NCBI GenBank assembly: GCA_020628755.1
Contig: JAHDEQ010000229.1
Span: forward strand, 1-6,313
Reading direction: 5' to 3'
DNA from: Saprospiraceae bacterium
Lineage (GTDB): Bacteria > Bacteroidota > Bacteroidia > Chitinophagales > Saprospiraceae
Length of the DNA stretch: 6,313 bases
The notes beneath the pieces were generated by a model. It was given only the letters and a program-made list of their open reading frames with translations, did not search any database and was not told the origin of the DNA. Made by a program: the position numbers and the translations under genes. Shown here in pieces: positions 1-5,306 of the stretch; position 1 is the stretch's first letter, and each line of letters opens with the position of its first letter.

Positions 1-398
1 AGTTTTTGTTCGCTATCAAAAACACTATCAACCATTGCTCCCAACTCGTTAGGAATGTCGTCTAGCGAAAACAAGGTCAGAATCATAAAGGTCGTACTAA
101 CAGGAATTCCGACTCTCGTAATACCAAGCAATATCAAGGGAGGCAGCAAATAATACCAATGATAAACATCGGGCATGGTAAATTTATCCAATCGCCCATA
201 GTCAATATCATTAAAATACCAACCATAAAAGAGCGTTGCAGCCATAATAGAAGCAGCAAAAGCCCACAGATAATACCATTTTATTCGCTGTTCATTAGAA
301 GTTAGGAAGGTTCCGAGCGTTTGAATCACATCATTTCCCACCACTGAATAGGAAGCTAAAATAAATCCTATCCACATCACCAAAAAGGAAAGATCCAT
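1..398 (-). CDS. PiT/PHO4-like inorganic phosphate transporter homologue, N-terminal part (cut by window edge)
   Basis: The reading frame starts at an ATG at 398-396 and stays open for 132 codons to the left edge, so the C-terminal part is missing. The protein is strongly hydrophobic, with membrane segments near residues 4-20, 43-60 and 82-110. Two stretches resemble the PHO4/PiT transporter signature. GNDVIQTLGTF (residues 21-31) recalls the family's GANDVANAFGT-type loop, and GIPVSTTFMILT (residues 97-108) recalls the family's PVSTTH loop. In that family these loops line the phosphate and cation path in the inner membrane. The match is partial: the second loop lacks the usual His, and a polar, aromatic loop (about residues 61-81) separates the segments. 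It is therefore a divergent PiT-like protein and its substrate is uncertain. No Shine-Dalgarno sequence precedes the start, and a TAnnTTTG box lies about 64 bases upstream. The family link is inferred from motif resemblance. Confidence 0.6.
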   Translation of the reverse strand, partial: MDLSFLVMWIGFILASYSVVGNDVIQTLGTFLTSNEQRIKWYYLWAFAASIMAATLFYGWYFNDIDYGRLDKFTMPDVYHWYYLLPPLILLGITRVGIPVSTTFMILTLFSLDDIPNELGAMVDSVFDSEQK

Positions 399-461
399 GC
401 AGTTATTTTTTTGATTGTGTGTAGTTTTGGGTTTAAAAATTTAACCCGTTTATATTCACTA

Positions 462-469
462 CAAATCTA
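462..469 (-). promoter_or_regulatory. Candidate -7 box of the PiT-like gene
   Basis: Read on the minus strand this is TAGATTTG, an exact match to the Bacteroidota TAnnTTTG box. It lies about 64 bases before the ATG at 398, implying a leader of roughly 57 bases. I see no convincing TTG at the -33 distance. Between box and gene, positions 429-447 contain GGGTT and AACCC arms that could form a small hairpin in the leader RNA. Confidence 0.35.
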
Positions 470-531
470 GCATTTTAATGTTAAGTTATTGTAAATATTA
501 AATAAGCATTCTGTTCTTTTTTGAAAAAAGA

Positions 532-566
532 AAAGGGCGAAAGCATTTGTTATGCTTTCGCCCTTT
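532..566 (-). terminator. Rho-independent-type terminator of the zinc metallopeptidase gene
   Basis: Positions 532-546 and 552-566 form a perfect 15-bp inverted repeat (arm AAAGGGCGAAAGCAT) with a 5-base loop. It begins 24 bases past the TAA stop of the metallopeptidase gene. On the minus strand the stem is followed at once by a T-rich run (TTTTCTTTTTTC), as expected of an intrinsic terminator in that direction. The plus-strand side is followed by A residues, so termination from the left is not indicated. Confidence 0.85.
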
Positions 567-590
567 AAAAAGATGAAAAATTTGGAGTTT

Positions 591-1466
591 TTACAAATCA
601 CTATAACGAACGGCAAAGGTATCACCTTGTCTAAGATCGCCCGTTTCTAGCCCTTTTCTGAACCAACGAATCCGTTGTTCGGATGTACCATGCGAAAAAG
701 AGTCAGGAACAACATAACCTCTTGCCCGTTTTTGGATGGTATCATCACCAATTGCATGTGCCGCATTCATCGCTTCTTCAATATCGCCATCTTCAAGAAA
801 CCGATTCATTCTTTGTCCATGATGTGCCCAAACACCTGCTAAGAAATCAGCTTGTAACTCTAGGCGAACTGATAATTTATTATACTCTGCTTCGGGCAAA
901 CTTCTTCTCTTCGATTGAACATCACGTGTGATACCAAGCAAGTTCTGCACATGATGCGCCGCCTCATGTGCGACCACATAAGCCATCGCAAAGTCACCAG
1001 GAGCTTTAAATTTATTTTTTAATTCTTGATAAAAAGACAAATCAATATACAATTTTTGGTCACCAGGACAATAAAAAGGTCCAGTAGCTGCACTTGCAAA
1101 TCCACAAGCTGAAGTTACTTCTCCTTCAAATAAAACCAAAGTTGGTTCTACATAATTGCGTCCCAATTGTTCAGGGAAGAGCTTGTTCCAAACATCTTCT
1201 GTATCTTTCAATACAACAGAAACAAAGTCTGCCAATTCTTGTGTAGCAGCTTTGGCACGCTCATCAACTTGACCTGTCGGTGCTTGTTGTTGTTGACCTT
1301 GTTGTACATTATTGAGTATTGCAGAAGGGTCGCCTCCGAGGAATGCAAAGAGTAAAACGATAAGCAAAGTACCTATACCTAGGCCTGCTGCAGGTCGTAC
1401 CATAGAACCCCGTTGACCTCTTCGGTCATCTACATTTTGGCTTTTTTCTCGTCCACGCCATTTCAT
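591..1466 (-). CDS. ypfJ: YpfJ-family neutral zinc metallopeptidase, membrane-anchored
   Basis: This 291-residue protein matches the YpfJ/KPN_02809 family (Pfam Zn_peptidase) over its whole length, which is normal for the family. It opens with MKWRGREKSQNVDDRRG, the family's characteristic cytoplasmic N-terminus. A single membrane segment follows at about residues 27-44, then a Gln-rich linker at 55-61, then the extracytoplasmic peptidase domain. The zinc-binding, catalytic HExxH is HEAAH at 167-171, and the family's conserved ELQAD (203-207) and GTSEQR (260-265) blocks follow. Cys121 and Cys133 flank the conserved G-PFYCP segment and could form a disulfide. Two other cysteines that I recall from E. 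coli YpfJ are Phe208 and Gly281 here. HEAAH also replaces the more usual HEVGH, although all zinc-site residues of the motif remain. The natural substrate of this family is not firmly known. The gene stands alone, with its own -7 box and its own terminator. The start is supported by the conserved N-terminal motif. Confidence 0.93.
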   Translation of the reverse strand: MKWRGREKSQNVDDRRGQRGSMVRPAAGLGIGTLLIVLLFAFLGGDPSAILNNVQQGQQQQAPTGQVDERAKAATQELADFVSVVLKDTEDVWNKLFPEQLGRNYVEPTLVLFEGEVTSACGFASAATGPFYCPGDQKLYIDLSFYQELKNKFKAPGDFAMAYVVAHEAAHHVQNLLGITRDVQSKRRSLPEAEYNKLSVRLELQADFLAGVWAHHGQRMNRFLEDGDIEEAMNAAHAIGDDTIQKRARGYVVPDSFSHGTSEQRIRWFRKGLETGDLRQGDTFAVRYSDL

Positions 1467-1548
1467 AGAAATTAGAATTTAGATGATTAATATGTTGAAG
1501 TGCTTTATAAATATTAGTCAAAAAATTACTTCCCGATATACCTTTTCG

Positions 1549-1556
1549 CAAATATA
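1549..1556 (-). promoter_or_regulatory. Candidate -7 box of the metallopeptidase gene
   Basis: The minus strand reads TATATTTG, an exact TAnnTTTG match 82 bases before the start codon at 1466. I find no good TTG at the expected distance upstream, so the promoter call rests on one element only. Confidence 0.35.
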
Positions 1557-1702
1557 GCTCGATAGTCGTCCATACTGTCCTTTATATCTTCACTAATTTA
1601 CGAAATCGGGATTTTATTTTTTGACCGTTCCTAGCACTTTTTAGTTTCGCTCAAAATTAGTCTATTTTTTGGACTTTTTGAATGAAAAATGCTCAAAACA
1701 CA

Positions 1703-1730
1703 AAACCCAATTGCGATAGCAATTGGGTTT
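1703..1730 (-). terminator. Hairpin terminator of the exported two-domain protein gene
   Basis: Positions 1703-1714 (AAACCCAATTGC) and 1719-1730 form a perfect 12-bp stem with a 4-base loop. The hairpin begins 59 bases past the stop of the gene ending at 1790. On the minus strand the stem is followed by TTTTGTGTTTTG, a broken T-tract, so termination is likely but perhaps less efficient than at 532-566. Confidence 0.7.
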
Positions 1731-1789
1731 GTAAACACGGGATATAATTTGTTTCTTACAGTACTTCTTTGGTTTATGAGGATGGAAAT

Positions 1790-3205
1790 TTATTTATCTA
1801 CAAATTTCCCTGTGTATTCGAGTCGTATCATTTCACTTTCGTTCAAATCCGAATTGAGTACTATGATTTTTCGGACACCTTGATAATAATAGCGCATAGC
1901 AATGGTATTGGGCGGTACTTCGCCTAAGTTTTGAGCGTGAAGGATGAGGTAATTCTCTCCTTCTTCGTTGAGTTCTATTATCATTTTGAGCGGACGTTTT
2001 TGCAGGCGTTTGTCCTCCATTATCCAATTGCCATTGAAATTGAGCGAAATAATGTCGCCATCTTCTTGTTTGTGGTCATAAATTTCGAGGAGCAATTTTT
2101 TCTCATCTACTAAGACTTTTTGTTGACGAACCACTACATTTCTGTCTTTGAGGCGGGCTGGCAAATCGTCAATGACGGTTTCCTGTTCAGGCACATCAAT
2201 ATCTTTTTTCGGATAGATGACTTTGTAATAATGTGGCTCTTCGAGCAAAGGCAACCAAGTCGGATTGGCCAATGCAATAAACGAATTGGCATTTTTTACC
2301 ATCCCCGAACCATAGCGATTAAAACTTGAAGCGACTTCTACATTATAATAGAAATATTCTTTTCCATACAAAGCATATTTATCCTGAAAAGCAGGTTCGT
2401 TTATGTATTTGTCTCCAAAGCTGACAACTTCTCGTGCGGCGGTCAAAACCGCATCGTAGTGGCGGTTTTTGATGCTGTTTTGTTGCAATTGTTCAGTCTG
2501 AACTTTCAAATTTGTTACAAAATCAGGTATTGCCGTAGTACGTCCAAAATGAAGACTTTCTAAAATTCCTTTGGTGCTGGCATGGATTTTTTCAAACAAA
2601 TCAATTTGAGTATTAAACTTGGTTGATTTTATGTTAATGAGTTTACGGTGTGTTTTGTATAAATTATCTCCCAAATCTTCTTTTGCTGCGAAGTAAGCAT
2701 CATATAAATCAACGCATCGCTCTAATTTTGCGTAAATTTTGACTTGATTTTCAGTCTTGGTCAAATCATTGTTGGCAATAAGTTCATCTAAGTCAAATCG
2801 TATTTGATTGACTTCGTCCATCACAGCTTTCAGCTCACTCAAAGATTGATTCAAAATATCAGCATCTTCAGAAGGCAAAAATTTACTTTCCTTTAAAGCG
2901 GTTTCGTACCATTCGTAAGGTGAAATTTCATAAAACCAAGCATCTGGGTCTAAGAATATATTTTTTGGTAAGTCTTTGTTGCCATAAAAATTGAGTTGAT
3001 TGCTTTGCAAATCAACGTATTTATTGACTTCTTGATTGAAGTTTTCTAGCATTCGATGGACAATCAGCATACCATGAACGCCCTCGTTGGAGAATTGTAC
3101 ATAGTTATTCAAAGCCTTGCTATACTCAGCCGTTTGAGCATCTTGCGCACGAAGAGTACCTGCCAAAAGTAAAAATACAAATAGGAGAATCCTTGTTTGA
3201 TTCAT
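1790..3205 (-). CDS. Exported helical protein with C-terminal beta domain, function unknown
   Basis: The product has 471 residues. Residues 1-20 form a typical signal peptide (basic start, hydrophobic core, LRA before Gln21), so the mature protein should lie in the periplasm or at the surface; there is no lipobox Cys. Residues about 25-310 are charged and predicted mostly helical, with possible coiled-coil character around 115-250; I recognise no enzyme motif there. After a linker rich in Pro, Asp and Glu (about 332-355), residues 356-465 form a separate domain with alternating beta-like stretches and the landmarks DGD (382-384), NGNW (391-394), NYLILHAQNLG (418-428) and PPNT (431-434). I recall this pattern as a C-terminal module of exported Bacteroidota proteins, probably a beta sandwich. 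Binding or scaffolding in the envelope is inference only. The ATG at 3205 is supported by the signal peptide directly after it. The gene is monocistronic, with a terminator at 1703-1730. Confidence 0.85.
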   Translation of the reverse strand: MNQTRILLFVFLLLAGTLRAQDAQTAEYSKALNNYVQFSNEGVHGMLIVHRMLENFNQEVNKYVDLQSNQLNFYGNKDLPKNIFLDPDAWFYEISPYEWYETALKESKFLPSEDADILNQSLSELKAVMDEVNQIRFDLDELIANNDLTKTENQVKIYAKLERCVDLYDAYFAAKEDLGDNLYKTHRKLINIKSTKFNTQIDLFEKIHASTKGILESLHFGRTTAIPDFVTNLKVQTEQLQQNSIKNRHYDAVLTAAREVVSFGDKYINEPAFQDKYALYGKEYFYYNVEVASSFNRYGSGMVKNANSFIALANPTWLPLLEEPHYYKVIYPKKDIDVPEQETVIDDLPARLKDRNVVVRQQKVLVDEKKLLLEIYDHKQEDGDIISLNFNGNWIMEDKRLQKRPLKMIIELNEEGENYLILHAQNLGEVPPNTIAMRYYYQGVRKIIVLNSDLNESEMIRLEYTGKFVDK

Positions 3206-3265
3206 AATGTGTTGTTGCTTTTATGGAGTATGAGATTCAATTTATGTGCCTATTTAAAGGTGTTC

Positions 3266-3331
3266 AAGTGTTCACGTATCAACGTGTTCGAGTTACACCT
3301 TAGACGTGAACACGTTGATACGTGAACACTT
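3266..3331. repeat. Long perfect inverted repeat (24-bp arms, 18-base loop)
   Basis: Positions 3266-3289 are the exact reverse complement of 3308-3331. Beyond a single C/A mismatch the arms continue with imperfect pairing for several bases. GTGTTC units recur within and beside the left arm. The sequence is less AT-rich than its surroundings and is not followed by a T-tract in either direction, so it does not look like an intrinsic terminator. A REP/MITE-like intergenic palindrome or a structured RNA leader element fits better. There is no coding capacity and no second copy in this window. Confidence 0.85.
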
Positions 3332-3384
3332 AAGCACTTCTATTAAATCGGTTACGGGAAGGTTCTTAAAGATAAGATATTTGC

Positions 3385-3398
3385 TACACAAATGTGTA
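3385..3398. promoter_or_regulatory. Hyphenated palindrome, possible operator
   Basis: TACACA and TGTGTA are exact reverse complements separated by AA. The site lies 180 bases before the start of the exported-protein gene and downstream of its candidate promoter. A protein-binding role is speculative, since short palindromes occur by chance in AT-rich DNA. Confidence 0.2.
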
Positions 3399-3453
3399 AC
3401 CTTAACAATTTATAAACACCATAAACGGAATGGAAAATGATAGGTTGCTAAAA

Positions 3454-3480
3454 CAAATATAATTTTTTAAAATTTATCAA
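3454..3480 (-). promoter_or_regulatory. Candidate promoter for the exported-protein gene
   Basis: On the minus strand a TTTTTTG run ending in TTG (3480-3478) is followed after 16 bases by TATATTTG (3461-3454), an exact -7 box. The spacer is slightly shorter than the usual 17-23. If used, it gives a leader of about 240 bases that carries the long inverted repeat at 3266-3331. I see no exact -7 box closer to the gene. Confidence 0.35.
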
Positions 3481-3551
3481 AAAAGCTAAATGTAGATTTA
3501 TGAAACTCAGTTTTTTTATTTTTCATCTTGCAAGTTTAGGAAACCGCAATT

Positions 3552-4490
3552 CTATTGAATTTTACCTCGGCGAGCTGCTAGAAGGTAAAGAATGGCCATG
3601 CGAATGGCTACGCCATTCTCAACCTGTTGCAAAATAATGGATTGCTTAGAGTCAGCGACATCACTCGTGATTTCGACCCCTCGATTGATTGGGCCGGGGT
3701 GCATTATTACGATGTCTTTGTCTATTTTATCCAATAACTTTCGATTAATTCCATAGTACAAGGAATATTCTCGCAATGAAGGGATAAATTTAATGTCTTG
3801 TCGCTCCAGTTGAATCCTTAAAATATTAGCAACATCGCACCATTCGAGCGCTTTTTGGACATTGTACTCTACGCCCACGCCTAATTGATTGATGTACTTG
3901 GGAATAAGGGTAGGTGGGCCACACACCTTGACCTTTGCGCCTAGTTTTTGCAAACACAAAATATTACTCAAAGCTACTCTTGAATGCAAAATGTCTCCAA
4001 AAATAACAACGTTTTTATTTTCAAAAACGCCTAACTGTTCTCGAATCGAGTAGGCATCTAACAAGGCTTGCGTAGGATGCTCATGTGTGCCATCGCCTGC
4101 ATTGATGATGTTGGCATCAATGTGACGAGACAAAAAAACAGGCGCACCCGGCGCAGGATGCCGCATCACTATCATGTCTATTTTCATAGACAAAATATTG
4201 TTGACGGTGTCGAGTAGCGTTTCGCCTTTTTTGACAGAAGAAGAAGAAGCTGAAAAATTGACCACGTCGGCCGAAAGTCTCTTTTCGGCTAGTTCAAATG
4301 AAATACGAGTACGGGTTGAGTTCTCAAAAAACAAATTTGCGATGGTGACATCGCGAAGCGACGGCACTTTTTTGATGGGACGATTGATGACATCTTTAAA
4401 GTTGTCAGCTGTTCGGAAGATAAGTTCTATATCTTCTTTTGTTAAAGATTTTATTCCTAAGAGATGTTTGGTACTAAGTTGCACTGCCAT
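3552..4490 (-). CDS. pyrB: Aspartate carbamoyltransferase catalytic chain
   Basis: PyrB condenses carbamoyl phosphate with L-aspartate to N-carbamoyl-L-aspartate, the committed step of cytosolic de novo pyrimidine synthesis. The 312-residue length is normal for the catalytic chain. The carbamoyl-phosphate site is visible as FFENSTRTR (54-62). The loop whose Ser and Lys reach into the neighbouring active site in the trimer is SSSSVKKGET (82-91). HPTQALLDAY (138-147) follows in the first domain. In the aspartate-binding domain HPGPINRGVEI (264-274) is intact. All key residues I can check are present, so the enzyme should be active. No pyrI regulatory chain is visible in the window. The ATG overlaps the pyrR stop by one base (TAATG), indicating one operon with translational coupling, transcribed from upstream of pyrR. 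The reading frame on the opposite strand across 4174-4563 is a shadow of this gene. Confidence 0.97.
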   Translation of the reverse strand: MAVQLSTKHLLGIKSLTKEDIELIFRTADNFKDVINRPIKKVPSLRDVTIANLFFENSTRTRISFELAEKRLSADVVNFSASSSSVKKGETLLDTVNNILSMKIDMIVMRHPAPGAPVFLSRHIDANIINAGDGTHEHPTQALLDAYSIREQLGVFENKNVVIFGDILHSRVALSNILCLQKLGAKVKVCGPPTLIPKYINQLGVGVEYNVQKALEWCDVANILRIQLERQDIKFIPSLREYSLYYGINRKLLDKIDKDIVIMHPGPINRGVEITSDVADSKQSIILQQVENGVAIRMAILYLLAARRGKIQ

Positions 4491-5047
4491 TATTTCGCTT
4501 CATCTTTATTTGCAAAAAGAAGTACTTTATCTTCACCATCCAAGTGTTCCCATTCTACTTTGATGTATGCTTCATCAAGCGCATCAATCGTAAGTCCAAG
4601 ATAGTCCGATCGAATGGGTAAATGCCGATTGAAACGTCTATCTATAAGGGCTAATAATTCTACTTTTTGAGGGCGGCCATAGTGTTGCAAAGCCGTTAGT
4701 GCGGCCTGAACGGTTCGCCCAGAATACAATACATCATCAATCAAAATCACTTTTTTGTTTTCGATAATGAAATCCATATCCGTAATATTAGCTTTGATTG
4801 GGCTATTTCGAGTACGAAAGTCATCTCGATAAAAAGTAATATCCAGTTTGCCATATTCAAAGTTTTGATTTCCTAAGATGGCAGTGAGTCGTTCTTGGAT
4901 TCGGTTTGCTAGAATAACTCCACGAGGCTGAATACCAATAATACAAGTATTTTGAAAGTCATCATAGGATTCGATAAGTTGATGACAAAGTCGCTCAATG
5001 GTAAGCTGAAATCGAGCAGTTTCTAATATGATTCGTCCATTCGGCAT
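4490..5047 (-). CDS. pyrR: PyrR: pyrimidine operon regulator / uracil phosphoribosyltransferase
   Basis: This 185-residue protein is a type I phosphoribosyltransferase of the PyrR family. The PRPP-binding signature is VILIDDVLYSGRT (100-112). The N-terminal IIGIQPRGVILA (36-47) and the LDITFYRDDF segment (68-77) are typical PyrR blocks. Enzymatically it makes UMP from uracil and PRPP. In Firmicutes, PyrR also binds pyr leader RNA and promotes attenuation in response to UMP. Whether this copy regulates is unproven, because its own operon seems to have almost no leader (see the promoter at 5056-5063). It lies directly upstream of pyrB and shares one base with it, so it is the first gene of a two-gene pyrimidine operon. 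The start at 5047 gives the normal family length and N-terminus. No Shine-Dalgarno sequence is present. Confidence 0.95.
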   Translation of the reverse strand: MPNGRIILETARFQLTIERLCHQLIESYDDFQNTCIIGIQPRGVILANRIQERLTAILGNQNFEYGKLDITFYRDDFRTRNSPIKANITDMDFIIENKKVILIDDVLYSGRTVQAALTALQHYGRPQKVELLALIDRRFNRHLPIRSDYLGLTIDALDEAYIKVEWEHLDGEDKVLLFANKDEAK

Positions 5048-5055
5048 AGATAAGG

Positions 5056-5063
5056 CAAAGATA
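5056..5063 (-). promoter_or_regulatory. Candidate -7 box of the pyrR-pyrB operon
   Basis: The minus strand reads TATCTTTG, an exact TAnnTTTG match that ends only 8 bases before the pyrR ATG. Transcription from it would start within a few bases of the start codon, giving a leaderless or nearly leaderless mRNA. The -33 region is poor, with no clean TTG at 17-23 bases, so the call is tentative. Confidence 0.45.
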
Positions 5064-5128
5064 TGTTTTTGATTTTAGAATTTTACAGCCTTTAGTGCTT
5101 TTATTGTTTTTGTGCTTGTCTGCTGATA

Positions 5129-5142
5129 GGTAAATGTTTACC
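5129..5142. promoter_or_regulatory. Palindrome GGTAAATGTTTACC, possible operator between divergent genes
   Basis: GGTAAA and TTTACC are exact reverse complements around a TG centre, 82 bases upstream of pyrR and 165 bases upstream of the RiPP-enzyme gene. The shape resembles the compact operators of LacI-type repressors. Its position upstream of the pyrR -7 box would suit an activator or a shared regulator. No regulator gene is visible, so this is only a candidate. Confidence 0.25.
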
Positions 5143-5231
5143 AAAATTCATAAACACTAAGACACATAAACACAAAACATAGATTAAATTTTTTCTTAAA
5201 ATACTAACATCTTTGTAAGAAGTATTTATAA

Positions 5232-5261
5232 TTGTGTTAATTTTAGGATATGAAAAATTTG
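5232..5261 (+). promoter_or_regulatory. Candidate promoter of the RiPP-enzyme gene
   Basis: TTG at 5232-5234 is followed after 19 bases by AAAATTTG (5254-5261), which matches the TAnnTTTG box except for its first base. The spacing is ideal, and the predicted start near 5268 would give a leader of about 39 bases. The weak -7 match keeps this tentative. Confidence 0.3.
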
Positions 5262-5306
5262 GCTAAATATTTGCTTACAGTTTAACATCAAGCAAAACAG
5301 AAACGT

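Larger units (their letters stand above)
1467..1789. other. Intergenic region between the metallopeptidase and the exported protein genes
   Basis: This 323-base AT-rich gap contains no credible gene on either strand. Its right end holds the hairpin terminator of the exported-protein gene (1703-1730), and its left part holds a candidate -7 box for the metallopeptidase (1549-1556). The stretch from about 1560 to 1700 is T-rich on the plus strand, and I can assign nothing to it. Confidence 0.7.
3206..3551. other. Intergenic region between pyrB and the exported protein gene
   Basis: This 346-base gap has no credible coding sequence. It contains a long perfect inverted repeat (3266-3331), a short hyphenated palindrome (3385-3398, TACACA-AA-TGTGTA) and a candidate promoter (3454-3480) pointing toward the exported-protein gene. 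No clear hairpin plus T-tract follows the pyrB stop at 3552; the ATGAAA/TTTCAT pair near 3500-3526 is too weak to call. Confidence 0.7.

Noticed and set aside
683..931. 82-codon plus-strand frame inside the metallopeptidase gene
   Set aside because: It is a shadow of the conserved YpfJ coding sequence on the other strand, with no family resemblance of its own.
3266..3331. CRISPR array or tRNA-like structure at the long inverted repeat
   Set aside because: There is a single palindromic unit with no regular spacers and no cloverleaf features, so only an isolated inverted repeat is supported.
3500..3526. Possible pyrB terminator formed by ATGAAA and TTTCAT
   Set aside because: The stem is only 6 AT-rich pairs with a large loop, and on the minus strand it is not followed by a T-tract.
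4174..4563. 129-codon open frame on the plus strand opposite pyrB and the end of pyrR
   Set aside because: It is antisense to two well-supported genes, its translation is Ser-rich with no recognisable motif, and it follows from pyrB codon structure.
5149..5173. Two direct copies of CATAAACAC with 16-base spacing
   Set aside because: This is low-complexity A/C-rich intergenic sequence with only two short copies, too little to call a repeat array or iteron set.
5250..5285. 11-codon reading frame (MKNLAKYLLTV) just before the RiPP-enzyme gene, considered as precursor peptide or leader peptide
   Set aside because: It is too short, has no Cys or Ser and only one Thr, and is simply the in-frame stretch before the gene's upstream TAA.
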